A DNA stretch of 64,000 nt from Escarpia spicata. Taxonomy: Eukaryota > Annelida > Polychaeta > Sabellida > Siboglinidae. The stretch lies in contig OZ023214.1 in assembly GCA_963995525.1 (NCBI GenBank), positions 57,489,823 through 57,553,822 of the forward strand, written 5' to 3'. Positions 36,401 through 42,647 of the stretch are shown one piece after another. The position numbers and the translations under genes were made by a program. Each line of letters starts with the position of its first letter. The stretch's first letter is position 1. Under the pieces are notes generated by a model that was not told where the DNA came from, ran no database searches, and saw nothing but the letters and a program-made list of their open reading frames with translations.

Positions 36401-39149
36401 TCTGACACTGAAATGTCAAGATGTGAATAGTAATGGCTGTAAACAGCCAAAACAATTCAATTAAAGGTGTTTGTTTTCTCACAACATTAATTATGCATAA
36501 CAAGCCATGTTTATGATGAAATATATCCACATGATAATAATACAATTTTATTTATATGCCAACAAATCTGGGGCAACAGCAAGTTACAGGTTTTACTGAA
36601 AAGAACAGACGCCCATATATAAGTTGCACAGTTCTGTAAATATAAGTTAACAAAGCAATAACTTAGTCTTATATACCAAACAGTTAACATGTCAAGCCCA
36701 AGGGCAAGGCCTGTTAACAGGCCTGCTGTCATCACACATCAGTACTAGCTTTGTCTGGCTACAGGACGCACTATTTGGCAAAGCTGCAGTCTCTTCAACT
36801 ATCGTACCGTCACTGGTGCCGATAGTAACATTAGCACAAGCCCCAAACTCAGCCATGGCAACGGGCAGCGAAGTCGAAGTGACAGCTCCGACTGGCATTG
36901 CCGCGTCTTCGCCAGCGTTTCTGACACGCGACGAAATTAACTTGCGTTTTCCCCACGCAGAAGCCGCCAATAACTGCTGCCTTTTCTTCACAAATGACAT
37001 TCAGCCACAACGTCCTTTTCCGCAACTTTTCTCTATGCTAACTAACTCTAAACTATCTCTTATCAACATCGTCAGACACAAAACTCACATCGCTCGAGAA
37101 AACCGCCATATTTTATAAACAATGGGAAGTAGCAACAAGTGGCATGCTGGGAGAGTTTTGCGCTCGCACAACTTCGTAAACCAATCAGAGTGTTCGTAGA
37201 CACGAGGCGCGTCACGGAACTTAGCGGATGACGACACGACGGTTACCGAATGCCAAATAAGGTCATTCTCGGCCAAATATAGCTTGCATAAATAACGATG
37301 TTGGCCGAATGCTTTCACAAGGGCGGGATTACCGACTACGGTGATTGACAGACGACGTTTTGGCGGTTCCAAAAATATCAAACAAGATGGCGTAAGTCGA
37401 AGGAAGGACCGCGTTGTCATGGCGTAAACATTGACAACTTTCAGCGCATTTCGCGTCTTCCCAATAAAAATGGATATATCAGTGTGATAAGGGTGGACTT
37501 TATACACGAATAAAAGTCGTTTAGAGGTATGTTGTTGGTCTAAAAGTGAAGTTTATTTATAGTAAACATACAAATCTACTATCTGGCGCTGGAAAATTAA
37601 ATTGACATATTTTTTCAAAAAAGCGTAAATTAGCACCCGTACCAGGCCTTAAAGATCACAAACTTTGAACATGATTTCATAGGGGAAGATCTATTTTATA
37701 GAAACGTGCAGTGGTCGGTTGAAATCATTGAACAAATTTAATATGAGCATAACCTGCCAAAATATTGCTAGCCTTATTGTCATTGTATGTAGAAGTTGAA
37801 CCACTTTCTCAAATATAATAATTGTCAAAGCAGTTGCTTTTCTACTGCAATTATTGCTTGGTCAATTTGTGTGCAAGTTACATAGGCCGGTGTCCAGTAG
37901 TCGGCCATGCTTTTGAGCAGTGGGTAATGTCTTGTGTGTATTACAGGCAAATGTTGGAGAGGCTCACGTCAAAGAACGTTCATTCATCCGGGCTCTCATG
38001 ACGGCCATATGCACCAGCGCCATCACAGGTATAGTTAACAACCCCAGCAATACAACTTCTACGAACATAGCAAGTTATATAAATAAATTAGCCGTAGCAA
38101 AATATTCTATGATTTTTGCGAATGATTTTCTATATAATATTTTCAATAGAATTCCATCCACATTTCTATAGATATTCTAAAGAATATTTTGCTAAGTGCA
38201 CTCCAGCTGATCAGTGGACTTGTTGCGTAGCTTGGGGCGATCATAGAAAACACAATACGTAGCAAACAACGGTTGATAATTACATACATAGTCTTTGTTA
38301 AACGTACGTACACTTGCCCCAGCTGCTATGGTGAACTACAAACTTTTACAAATACTGCATGCTTATAAAGGTAGGAAGAGAAAATGTACATTCAATTGTT
38401 AATTTGTCGTCATATAGATTACAGTCACTCGGCACTTGTGTCTGTTACCTGGCTGATAACACTGGCGACATCAATGAATGTGTACTATTCCCTAAATATG
38501 CCCTATTAGTATATCCGTGTAGTTGGGTCTACCGAGATGGTTTGAGAAGCTGTGTCAGTAGCAGTTGATGTTTGTGTTCAGGCGAAGGGACGCAGTGTCG
38601 AGTGGATGAGGAGAAAGTAAAGAAACGTCTCGTTCTACTGCTCAAGTACCTCGACCACAAAGAGACACTAGAGCTGCAGGCACTGTACGCCCTGCAGACA
38701 TTGGTACACCGACTTGAACATCCACCAAGTAAGCATTCCTTCCAGATTCTACACTTGTTTGTGTCAGTACTTTAGATCATAGTAGCTTTCTGGCTTTATT
38801 GGTAACAAGTAATGTTACTTTTCAAGACAGTTTCTGTGTGTCTATGTATGCGTACTATGTTACTTTTACGGCATATTCTACCATTGCTAACTGGATCCGC
38901 CTGTGTCATTTATTCCCAAGCTGTTTGTTGAAGCAGACAGTAAGTGGGTTCGCTTGTGCTGCAGGTGTTCTGAGAACGTTCTTCGACACATTCTACGACG
39001 AGGACATTATTTCTGAGGATGCTTTCAACCAGTGGGAGGAGAGCACGGACCCAGCGGAGCAGGCGGGCAAGGGCGTTGCCAAGACGTCTGTCGTCCAGTT
39101 CTTCACCTGGCTGCACGAGGCGGAGGAGGAATCGCAGGAAGACAGCTAA
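3354..39149 (+). CDS. EIF4G: eukaryotic translation initiation factor 4 gamma, partial (3' 21 exons)
   Basis: Scaffold of the cytoplasmic eIF4F cap-binding complex, bridging eIF4E, eIF4A, eIF3 and mRNA. Twenty-one exons with GT-AG borders join in phase (3527 nt; 1,174 residues plus stop). Counting from the first visible residue: a Lys-rich segment; a Pro/Glu-rich linker; the eIF4E-binding YX4L-phi motif YDRNFLL at about 202-208; a 'SPDFTPSF' segment; a poly-Gly stretch; MIF4G HEAT domain at about 330-560 ('ILNKLTP', '[13 protein letters not shown]', '[11 protein letters not shown]', 'WVPRRDD', 'PKTIDQIH'); an Arg/Ser/Gly-rich linker; MA3 domain at about 815-985 ('[18 protein letters not shown]', '[10 protein letters not shown]'); W2 domain at about 992-1170 ('LQALYALQ', '[11 protein letters not shown]', 'EAEEES'). 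The N-terminal PABP-binding part and promoter are outside the window. A small exon in the 3464-7614 intron could be missed. This is the eIF4G1/3 class, not the shorter DAP5 class, because the eIF4E site is present. Confidence 0.97.
3464..4826. other. eIF4G intron, no recognised element
   Basis: Unique-looking AT-rich intron. The short open frames show no motif. Confidence 0.55.
4827..5441. mobile_element. TTAA-flanked MITE, family B copy 1
   Basis: 607-bp insert (4831-5437) between two TTAA target duplications. Ends are inverted: 'GGCCAGACACCCTAGGT' on the left and the complement 'GGCCAGACACGGCAGGTAG' on the right. The right third contains 'GGCCATTTTGTTTGTTACC' and 'ggtctggctgaaaaa', shared with families A and B. 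The 135-codon frame inside has no transposase motif. Confidence 0.88.
5779..7203. mobile_element. CAGACCTGCC element copy 1 (6-bp TSD family)
   Basis: Insert 5785-7197 with ends CAGACCTGCCTACC and GGCAGGTCTG. Flanking hexamers TGTATG and TGAATG differ at one base. Shares 'tggcagcatat', 'tgacatggtttttcatt' and the right 130 bp with the copies at 19602 and 31504. About 0.9 kb is extra, including the foldback element at 6180-6545. It lies in the eIF4G intron after exon a. Confidence 0.8.
6180..6545. mobile_element. foldback element nested in the 5785 element
   Basis: Two inverted arms of about 62 bp: 'attcaacattatcccaggca' at 6273 onward and its near-complement 'tgcctgggatgatgttgaat' ending at 6518, each followed inward by an 'atattgtgtcttag' block. 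A further outer match GCACTTGTGTAG occurs at 6182-6193 and, inverted, at about 6527-6538. No coding capacity. Confidence 0.7.
7204..7614. other. eIF4G intron end, no feature
   Basis: Sequence between the 6-bp TSD element and exon b; only the splice acceptor is supported. Confidence 0.55.
7615..8068 (+). CDS. EIF4G: eIF4G exon b (Pro/Glu/Lys-rich linker)
   Basis: Acceptor 'ttgttgttgcag', donor 'gaag|gtgtgt'. 151 codons plus one base. Low-complexity Pro/Thr/Val then Glu/Lys-rich, ending 'KYTYKE', the conserved lead-in to the eIF4E-binding helix. The reverse strand is also open for 157 codons, which is a composition effect. Confidence 0.93.
8634..8767 (+). CDS. EIF4G: eIF4G exon c (eIF4E-binding motif)
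   Basis: Acceptor 'ctttgacag', donor 'gtt|gtaagt'. Encodes '[12 protein letters not shown]', then the eIF4E-binding YDRNFLL and '[15 protein letters not shown]', continuing to 'DVILDV'. This fixes the gene as a cap-dependent eIF4G. Confidence 0.97.
9039..9131 (+). CDS. EIF4G: eIF4G exon d (SPDFTPSF)
   Basis: 31 codons, phase 0 at both ends. Acceptor 'gtttgcag', donor 'aag|gtaggt'. Contains '[18 protein letters not shown]', matching the conserved 'PDFTPSF' between the eIF4E site and MIF4G. Confidence 0.93.
9611..9805 (+). CDS. EIF4G: eIF4G exon e (poly-Gly, NAWKPP)
   Basis: 65 codons, phase 0. Acceptor 'cttgttgcag', donor 'gcg|gtttgt'. A run of ten Gly codons (mixed GGT/GGC) is followed by '[20 protein letters not shown]', which resembles the conserved 'ANAWKP' block before MIF4G. 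The Gly run is microsatellite-like and probably length-variable. Confidence 0.93.
10065..10202 (+). CDS. EIF4G: eIF4G exon f (MIF4G start)
   Basis: 46 codons, phase 0. Acceptor 'gtgtttcag', donor 'aag|gtatgt'. Encodes '[15 protein letters not shown]' and '[15 protein letters not shown]', the first HEAT helices of MIF4G. A decayed second copy of its distal part lies at 13386-13650. Confidence 0.97.
10126..10382 (+). repeat. source copy of partial exon f duplication
   Basis: The distal half of eIF4G exon f plus about 180 bp of the following intron. 'tgtgcctagagtacaaacta' and 'gggatccctaggcatgctac' recur at 13386-13650. Confidence 0.8.
10383..11384. other. eIF4G intron, uncharacterised
   Basis: AT-rich, possibly an old degraded transposon into which element A copy 1 inserted. 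No coding motif. Confidence 0.5.
11385..13364 (+). mobile_element. TTAA-flanked 2-kb element, family A copy 1
   Basis: 1972-bp insert (11389-13360) between TTAA duplications. The imperfect inverted ends are 'GGCCTGGTACGGGTGCTA' and the complement 'GGGGAGGTATGGCAGCTA'. Inside are a TATA-like 'TTTATAAAATATGGCGG' at about 11919-11936 and, from 12037, a 102-codon frame '[20 protein letters not shown]' that looks like a first exon of a lost transposase. No catalytic domain remains, so it is non-autonomous. Right end shared with family B. It lies between eIF4G exons f and g. Confidence 0.9.
13386..13650 (+). pseudogene. decayed duplicate of eIF4G exon f and its donor-side intron
   Basis: Matches 10126-10382 in order: 'aaataaatacagaagag', 'gactc', then intron matches 'ggcaca', 'tgtgcctagagtacaaacta' and 'gggatccctaggcatgctac'. 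The exon part has point changes and indels and no GTATGT donor, so it cannot encode the MIF4G helices. It lies in the same intron, 3' of element A copy 1. Confidence 0.8.
13888..13947 (+). CDS. EIF4G: eIF4G exon g (MIF4G)
   Basis: Only 20 codons, phase 0. Acceptor 'ctgtttcag', donor 'cag|gtaaat'. Encodes '[20 protein letters not shown]', the highly conserved second MIF4G helix pair. Confidence 0.96.
14298..14444 (+). CDS. EIF4G: eIF4G exon h (MIF4G)
   Basis: 49 codons, phase 0. Acceptor 'gacttgcag', donor 'aca|gtaagt'. Encodes '[19 protein letters not shown]', then '[12 protein letters not shown]', the conserved 'LLNRCQKEFE' helix. Confidence 0.97.
14739..14818 (+). CDS. EIF4G: eIF4G exon i (MIF4G)
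   Basis: 80 nt. Acceptor 'ttttgtgtag', donor 'atcag|gtcagt'. Encodes '[19 protein letters not shown]' and ends in a split AGG codon completed by the next exon about 1.3 kb downstream, across the splice-site minisatellite. Confidence 0.96.
15118..16156 (+). repeat. 47-bp minisatellite of 3' splice sites
   Basis: Twenty-two tandem units, mostly 47 bp: 'gtgtggttacagttgtcttc', 'taacctctgctgtgtgcg', 'ttgtttgcag'. Each unit carries a CTAAC branch-point-like motif about 25 nt before a TTTGCAG or TTTGTAG. The last unit runs directly into the true acceptor of eIF4G exon j at 16156/16157. About six units end in TAG and the rest in CAG. Confidence 0.97.
16157..16575 (+). CDS. EIF4G: eIF4G exon j (MIF4G core)
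   Basis: 419 nt, the largest MIF4G exon. The acceptor 'gtgtgcgttgcag' is the last unit of the 47-bp minisatellite. Encodes '[19 protein letters not shown]', '[18 protein letters not shown]', '[19 protein letters not shown]', '[11 protein letters not shown]' and a Gln-rich tail. Donor 'gag|gtgggt'. Confidence 0.98.
16936..18976 (+). mobile_element. TTAA-flanked 2-kb element, family A copy 2
   Basis: 2033-bp insert (16940-18972), same orientation and termini as copy 1, with TTAA on both sides. It differs by point changes, a one-base deletion in the 'MSFVKKRQQ' frame (breaking it after 'SSRV') and a duplicated 'ttggcatataaataaaat' near 18075. It lies between eIF4G exons j and k. Confidence 0.9.
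18977..19595. other. eIF4G intron, no feature
   Basis: Unremarkable sequence between TTAA element A copy 2 and the 6-bp TSD element. Confidence 0.5.
19596..20226. mobile_element. CAGACCTGCC element copy 2 (6-bp TSD family)
   Basis: 619-bp insert (19602-20220) with perfect 6-bp duplications TATTAG. Ends CAGACCTACCTACC and GGTAGGCAGGTCTG. Internal 'ccaaccaaaaagaaacgtgt' encodes a Pro/Lys-rich start also seen in copy 3. A C-rich/G-rich tract lies at about 20074-20103. Between eIF4G exons j and k. Confidence 0.9.
20316..20422 (+). CDS. EIF4G: eIF4G exon k (linker, DDGWTAV)
   Basis: 107 nt. Acceptor 'cttctgagcag', donor 'aag|gtttgt'. Encodes '[20 protein letters not shown]', then 'MKITK', corresponding to the conserved 'DDGGWNTV...ITK' linker downstream of MIF4G. 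Confidence 0.95.
20637..20767 (+). CDS. EIF4G: eIF4G exon l (Gly/Ser linker)
   Basis: 131 nt. Acceptor 'ttgtttgcag', donor 'aacag|gtcagt'. Encodes '[20 protein letters not shown]' and ends 'STPSN' in a split Arg codon. It matches the 'LFAPGGR' linker of animal eIF4G. Confidence 0.93.
20979..22045 (+). repeat. 40-bp G-rich minisatellite (G-quadruplex type)
   Basis: About 26 copies of 'ttgctagtgtttgtgggggt', 'agtgggcatagggggatggg'. The first few units are shorter and more diverged; those from about 21481 are nearly identical. Each unit has four G-runs of at least three within 26 nt on the coding strand of eIF4G (intron between exons l and m). Confidence 0.97.
22039..22140 (+). mobile_element. 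tRNA-derived SINE remnant
   Basis: 'ggggttagaatattggactc' resembles an A box and tRNA anticodon arm, and 'ccaggtttaaattctgt' a degenerate B box, followed by 'cactctgcattgcttgagtt'. It directly follows the G-rich minisatellite and resembles the SINEs at 30757 and 41787. Confidence 0.55.
22361..22546 (+). CDS. EIF4G: eIF4G exon m (RFSALSG, Arg/Ser linker)
   Basis: 186 nt. Acceptor 'ttgttgacag', donor 'gctag|gtatgt'. Starts 'RFSALSG', the conserved 'NRFSALQ' site, then an Arg/Ser/Gly-rich disordered linker. Confidence 0.95.
22711..22957 (+). CDS. EIF4G: eIF4G exon n (linker and start of MA3)
   Basis: 247 nt. Acceptor 'gttgctgcag', donor 'aaa|gtaagt'. An Arg/Ser/Asn-rich linker ends in '[19 protein letters not shown]', the first MA3 helix. 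Confidence 0.97.
23551..24213 (+). mobile_element. TTAA-flanked element, family C copy 1 (piggyBac-like)
   Basis: 655-bp insert (23555-24209) with termini 'CCATTTCAGTACGACA' and 'GTACTGAAATGG' and TTAA on each side. The left end holds a duplicated 'cagtacgacaRgctgg'. Contains 'GGCGGCCATCTTGGATTG', then 'GGTTACCATGACG'. An internal reading frame is homologous to the acidic N-terminal segment in copy 2. Confidence 0.88.
24366..26757 (-). mobile_element. TTAA-flanked element D nested in a LINE 3' UTR
   Basis: 2384-bp insert (24370-26753) flanked by TTAA. Terminal inverted repeats GGGGACACGATCTCCT and GGGGACACGCTCTCCT (15 of 16 identical). Minus-strand exon-like frames include '[20 protein letters not shown]' starting at about 26221 and a downstream exon at about 25561-25350. 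A transposase catalytic core is not recognisable. It lies inside the 3' UTR of the minus-strand LINE. TTAA duplications fit piggyBac or Kolobok. Confidence 0.85.
25124..25563 (-). CDS. putative exon of element D gene
   Basis: Acceptor 'ttccatgcag' at about 25562. The frame '[20 protein letters not shown]' ends 'LACAVSQH' with a stop near 25351. An overlapping second frame, '[20 protein letters not shown]' with a CTTCG Cys pair, runs to a stop at 25124. A one-base slip in the overlap would join them, so this may be a frame-shifted exon of a transposon protein. The upstream exon would end 'PSSIELD' at a GTACGT donor near 26034. Function not recognised. Confidence 0.4.
26866..30123 (-). CDS. LINE ORF2: endonuclease plus reverse transcriptase (one internal stop)
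   Basis: Two open stretches (30123-29284 and 29283-26866) lie in the same frame, separated by one TGA; together about 1,085 codons. The first has an APE-type endonuclease ('ITETWLS', '[13 protein letters not shown]', 'GDFNFHFD'). The second has reverse transcriptase ('[12 protein letters not shown]', '[12 protein letters not shown]', catalytic '[10 protein letters not shown]') and the C-terminal '[13 protein letters not shown]' region typical of L2/CR1. Around the TGA the frame -1 reads 'DMTQYVQQP', so compensating slips may have made the stop. No ORF1 recognised. Confidence 0.93.
30458..30630 (+). CDS. EIF4G: eIF4G exon o (MA3)
   Basis: 173 nt. Acceptor 'gttaacag', donor 'aaagg|gtaagt'. Begins '[19 protein letters not shown]', continuing the MA3 helix of the previous exon across a 7.5-kb intron stuffed with mobile DNA. 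Confidence 0.97.
30757..30920 (+). mobile_element. tRNA-derived SINE
   Basis: 'ggtgtagtggttagagtgtc' (A box), 'gggactcgcaatcaagaga', and 'ctgggtttgaata' (B box) give a tRNA-like head, then a body with 'actcagttgtatggcagtag'. In the intron between eIF4G exons o and p. Confidence 0.7.
31127..31325 (+). CDS. EIF4G: eIF4G exon p (MA3)
   Basis: 199 nt. Acceptor 'atttgccag', donor 'cta|gtaagt'. Encodes '[19 protein letters not shown]' and '[10 protein letters not shown]', the diagnostic MA3 core. Confidence 0.97.
31498..32146. mobile_element. CAGACCTGCC element copy 3 (6-bp TSD family)
   Basis: 637-bp insert (31504-32140) with perfect 6-bp duplications ATACTT. Ends CAGACCTGCCTACC and GTAGGCAGGTCTG. 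Encodes '[20 protein letters not shown]', a plausible transposase N-terminus cut short by deletion. Copies 2 and 3 are close relatives. Between eIF4G exons p and q. Confidence 0.9.
32243..32341 (+). CDS. EIF4G: eIF4G exon q (end of MA3)
   Basis: 33 codons, phase 0. Acceptor 'gatgttacag', donor 'cat|gtaagc'. Encodes '[18 protein letters not shown]', matching 'VGTLWREAGLSWKEFLP' of vertebrate eIF4G. Confidence 0.95.
32342..33662. other. eIF4G intron, no clear feature
   Basis: AT-rich with one GC-rich palindrome, ACCGGCCG...CGGCCGGGG, at about 32919-32957. Otherwise nothing recognised. Confidence 0.5.
33663..34301 (+). mobile_element. TTAA-flanked element, family C copy 2 (piggyBac-like)
   Basis: 631-bp insert (33667-34297), same ends as copy 1 and TTAA duplications. 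From about 33890 it encodes '[16 protein letters not shown]' followed by an acidic/Asp-rich stretch, resembling the N-terminus of piggyBac-type transposases. The rest of the enzyme is absent, so the element is a deletion derivative. The family assignment is inference from TTAA plus this segment. Confidence 0.85.
34353..34433 (+). repeat. three 27-bp tandem repeats
   Basis: Three copies of 'gcttactgtatgtcgtacct', 'caacggt', nearly identical, in the intron between eIF4G exons q and r. The open frame across it is just the 9-codon period. Confidence 0.95.
34450..34613 (+). repeat. six 27-bp tandem repeats (second array)
   Basis: About six copies of 'caggctctaccccaacggga', 'gacctga', unrelated in sequence to the array 17 bp upstream but with the same 27-bp period. 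Followed by a run of ten G at about 34679. Confidence 0.93.
35436..35576 (+). CDS. EIF4G: eIF4G exon r (W2 start)
   Basis: 47 codons, phase 0. Acceptor 'tatgttttcag', donor 'gag|gttagt'. Ends '[10 protein letters not shown]', matching the 'RVFDWIEANL' start of the C-terminal HEAT/W2 domain. Confidence 0.95.
35673..37652 (-). mobile_element. TTAA-flanked 2-kb element, family A copy 3 (inverted)
   Basis: Insert 35677-37648 is 1972 bp, exactly the length of copy 1, in the opposite orientation and almost identical (for example single changes giving Cys for Arg in 'KLRERK' and Gln for Arg in 'SCSRTK'). TTAA duplications flank it. Its near identity indicates recent activity by a trans-acting transposase. 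It lies between eIF4G exons r and s. Confidence 0.92.
37947..38028 (+). CDS. EIF4G: eIF4G exon s (W2)
   Basis: 82 nt. Acceptor 'gtattacag', donor 'acag|gtatag'. Encodes '[14 protein letters not shown]', the conserved 'LVRALMTAVC' W2 helix. Confidence 0.95.
38582..38728 (+). CDS. EIF4G: eIF4G exon t (W2)
   Basis: 147 nt. Acceptor 'tgtgttcag', donor 'ccaa|gtaagc'. Encodes '[20 protein letters not shown]', then 'VHRLEHPP', the W2 '[12 protein letters not shown]' block. Confidence 0.96.
38965..39149 (+). CDS. EIF4G: eIF4G terminal exon u (W2 acidic/aromatic boxes)
   Basis: Acceptor 'gtgctgcag'. Encodes '[20 protein letters not shown]', then '[16 protein letters not shown]' and '[12 protein letters not shown]', the aromatic/acidic boxes that in vertebrate eIF4G bind Mnk kinases, then TAA at 39147. 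Confidence 0.98.
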
Positions 39150-40925
39150 AACCAGCAGATCCACACATAGGAAATTAACGAGAATGCTCCACGATGAACT
39201 CATTGAACTCTGCTGTGATCTTATATTTGCGTCGTGTCGTTACCGCGATGCGTTGCTTTTTGTCTCATGTGTCAATGTCGTTGCTATGCCTCAGGCAGGT
39301 CGACATTGGCACACGACTGCAATTGTATGATGATGTTGGCATAATGGTAATCAGCCAAGGGAATGATCGTATGTAATCAACAATATTCACAACCTTTAAC
39401 CAACAGTGACAGGCAACGGCTTGATTATCTACATGCCTGCCTCGTTAATGGACTGGTTGCAGGTTAGCTGCTGTGCTAACTGGTTACATCCAAATAATGC
39501 CGTTTTGACATTGTAGTTGTATCATTTTTGATATATGGCGACGTATGGTAACGATGGTCGGAATTATTCTAAGATTGTCCACTTTCCCTGAATCATGAGA
39601 ACACAAAGCATTGCCAGCAACTATTGGAGCAAAGCTATCTGAAGTGTCGATTCCGGACTACTGTGGCTGACAGATTTGTATAGTCAAGCGAGGTTGACAT
39701 GTTTTAGTTGACCTGTGTCCATCTCTGGCATACCCATTGTTGTCTGTATATTTTGCAGCAGTTGCCCCATTGTCGAGGAGTGTCAGTCCGTTTTATTAAA
39801 CCTTGATGACGTTGTGACACCTGTGTATGTAGTGAACCAGATTTTGTTCCATGTTCTGCATCGACGTATAACTTGGTTTATAGTGGTTGGACAACATTCA
39901 ACTACAGGACCATTTGTCGGTGCATACTAATAGCTAATATCATCATACTGATGCACTTGGAGATTTTTATGGGGGCTATGTACATATTATTGAATATGCT
40001 TCCAACATATTGTGGTGTCAAGATCTACATATTAATTGCATAGTGGACAGCAGTGTAAAGTCATGCGTAAGAAGTGTTGCCTTTCGAACTTGCTGCACTA
40101 TACTTATTGAAATGTGGTTCCTAAATGAAAATGTCTGATGTTGCCGGCTTGAAGTGGTGAAACAGATTGCCAACAAACCGGCGAGAGAAATGTATTATTT
40201 TGTGCAGTAATATGATGAGTAAAATATTACATGCCACACTGCGTTATTGAATTTGCTTGGTCATAACAATAAATGCTTGCTTTTGTATTGTAATTGGCTG
40301 GATATGGTGAATTTATTCTGTGTTGTATTCTTGCTGGCCAACTTGAGTTGGAAGTCTTTGAAGGTCATTGACACTGTTATGCTTACACTGAACAATATAT
40401 ATTTCAGACAGATAAAGTTCAGCATCTTGTAACTTAAGTATCAACTGCTATGCAAAAGTCTATTTTTGTTTAGAAGTTAGGTGATTTGTGCTGGCTGACA
40501 AAAGTTTAGGGTCAGTACAGTTGCATACTTTTGTAACTTGACTCCATGGAAGCAGTATCATTTTCTACTGTAGACATTGCACTGTTGATATATCTGGAAG
40601 TTATTCTTTGAGCTTGTTCATAGACGAAATGTCTGAACGACGTGTCTCATCACTGCTGTCCAAATTGGTTGTCCTTATTGAAAATTACTGGTGGCAGCTT
40701 CATCAACTGACATGCGTAATAGTATATAAAATCTTCAGTTTTATGATCAAGTTGTTGGACAGCATTGGCAATCTGGAGAGATCAACTCCGATGTAAACAC
40801 CAACTTCAGATGTCGGCATTATTTATATGTACATTGACATTGAGTCAGGGCTATTTTATTTGAGTAAACCTTTGAAGACTGGATTTAGGAAGCAACTGTA
40901 AATAAAACGTTAACATCATAGTCAA
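39150..40925 (+). other. eIF4G 3' UTR
   Basis: A single-copy-looking AT-rich stretch from the stop codon to the first strong poly(A) signal. Open frames of 60-71 codons here have no recognisable content. An earlier AATAAA at about 40266 could give a shorter transcript. The end point is inferred. Confidence 0.6.
40901..40906 (+). terminator. poly(A) signal AATAAA of eIF4G
   Basis: Canonical AATAAA about 1.75 kb after the eIF4G stop, followed by intergenic repeats. Most likely cleavage signal for the transcript. Confidence 0.6.
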
Positions 40926-41149
40926 TATTGTTATTACTACCAAGTTATTAACGTCATTACTCCAACAATGTGAGTGGTGTGACCAGTGACGTGTATAGCT
41001 AGAATCACCTAGTTTACCACTTCCATACCAGTTTCTGGTACAGTGTTAAATAGTGGTTTTCAAAATTGTCCAAACAACCCCCTCCACCACTTATTCCAAA
41101 TGAACAACAATGTAGTTTAGAAGCGGTGACTGGAGATAAGAATATTGTG

Positions 41150-42310
41150 ATCAATCCATTGCATACTTTTCATATTCTGGCTTCAAAATGTATTCTCTGC
41201 GACAAATACCAGGTACTAAATGTTTCATTATTGTTTGCAATGCTGTGCATGTTTTCTACGATTAGTGAAATTTAAATTGTTTGAAAATGCATAAACTCTT
41301 ACCAAGTAATGTGCCAAATATGAAACCTGTTCATTGCGAACTCATGTCACAACTAATATCTCCCCTGCAAACACCAAACTAAAATACTCATTCAGGTCTT
41401 CTGACCACTACCTTCTAGGGGACCGACCTTATCCTGAATTTTCTGTTTGCTCCGAACATGCTGCAATTGTCAAAAATCATTAGCTAGAATGCTCCTCCGT
41501 CAGATAAGGTGGCTTTGGGCAAGGATGCTTCACCGACTGTTATTCAGGTTTAAAAAAATTTCCAGGCGCCTTGAAAAATGCTGAAACCTAGTCCCAATTC
41601 ACAACAGTCATTGCAGTACACACAAATATCCACCACTGTCTATAGCCAGGTACTTATACAGCTGAGTGAACTAGAGCAATGTAGAGTGAACGAACTTGCC
41701 CAAGACCCGACAGCACAGGATTAAAACCCGGGATCTCCCGAAGCTCTAGCCACTGCACCACTGCACCACTACAACTCCATCACCCTTTTCAAGGCCCCTT
41801 TTCTGTACATGTTCAGCACAGGCTGTTGCTACACAGTCATTGTGACGTAGGTAGGTAGCACATCTACCCGGTTTGGCGTTTGAGAAGGCCGTTTTGAGTT
41901 ATTGCCATTTTTACATACGCGGCAGTGGCTGTGACATGCAAATGACCACGTTGGAGTGGGCGTAGTGAACAGGTTTCATAATTGGTATATTACATCAAAA
42001 GGGAATCAAGTTTATGGATATGAATTTTCAGACATTTAAAATTCCATGAGTATGCAAGAAAGCAAGTACGTAATAATAAATAACTTCTTACGCGCCAACA
42101 TCCGCAGACAATCCGAGTAGTTGCAAGAAAGCAAGTACTGCTGCAATGTTTTCTGACTTGCATAAAATGTTCCCATTGAAGTAATTCCAAACAATCGTAG
42201 AAAACATGCACAGCATTGCAAACAATAATGAAAAATTCGGTACCAAACCTGGTGTTTGTCGCAAGGCCAGAATTAAAAAAGTATATACAATGGATCAACT
42301 GAAAACTGCA
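41150..42310. mobile_element. long inverted-repeat element between the two genes
   Basis: Left arm about 41150-41345, right arm about 41962-42310, complementary over most of their length (for example 'tgcaatgctgtgcatgtttt' at 41238 against 'aaaacatgcacagcattgca' at 42202; 'gaaacctgttca' at 41321 against 'tgaacaggtttc' at 41968). The right arm has an insertion of about 140 bp with a duplicated 'gcaagaaagcaagta'. The loop holds a SINE. Probably a foldback or long-TIR transposon. Confidence 0.75.
41560..41790 (-). mobile_element. tRNA-derived SINE
   Basis: On the minus strand: 'gtgcagtggctagagcttcg' (A box), 'gatcccgggttttaatcc' (B box), then 'cttgggcaagttcgttcact' and 'cagctgtataagtacctgg'. 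It lies in the loop of the inverted-repeat element. Confidence 0.75.
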
Positions 42311-42641
42311 CATATTCAGCAATTCTGAAACACCTTGGTGCTTCACAATTATTGGTCATGTGATGGACAGGTCAATTGTTCCAGGTTATATAAATTGTCC
42401 CCAATTGCTTGGACCGTTGACAACTTTTTGTTTCAATGGACTCATTAAAAAATTGGTACAGCAGTTTTGGTTCATAGCAAGCGCAAAGCATCTCGTTTCG
42501 AGAGTGGATCATAAATTGTTGATAAAACTAAATTAAAAATCTTACCTTAACCTCAAATGGTTGAATAATTTCTTGTGAGAGGAAATCATATGGCTCTGGA
42601 GAACATAGAAACGATGTAACACACGTTTATATATGATAGCC

Positions 42642-42647
42642 TTTATT
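42642..42647 (-). terminator. poly(A) signal of Y-box gene
   Basis: TTTATT on the plus strand, that is AATAAA on the coding strand, about 545 bp past the stop. The 3' UTR therefore probably covers about 42620-43190, and nothing else coding is visible there. Confidence 0.6.
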
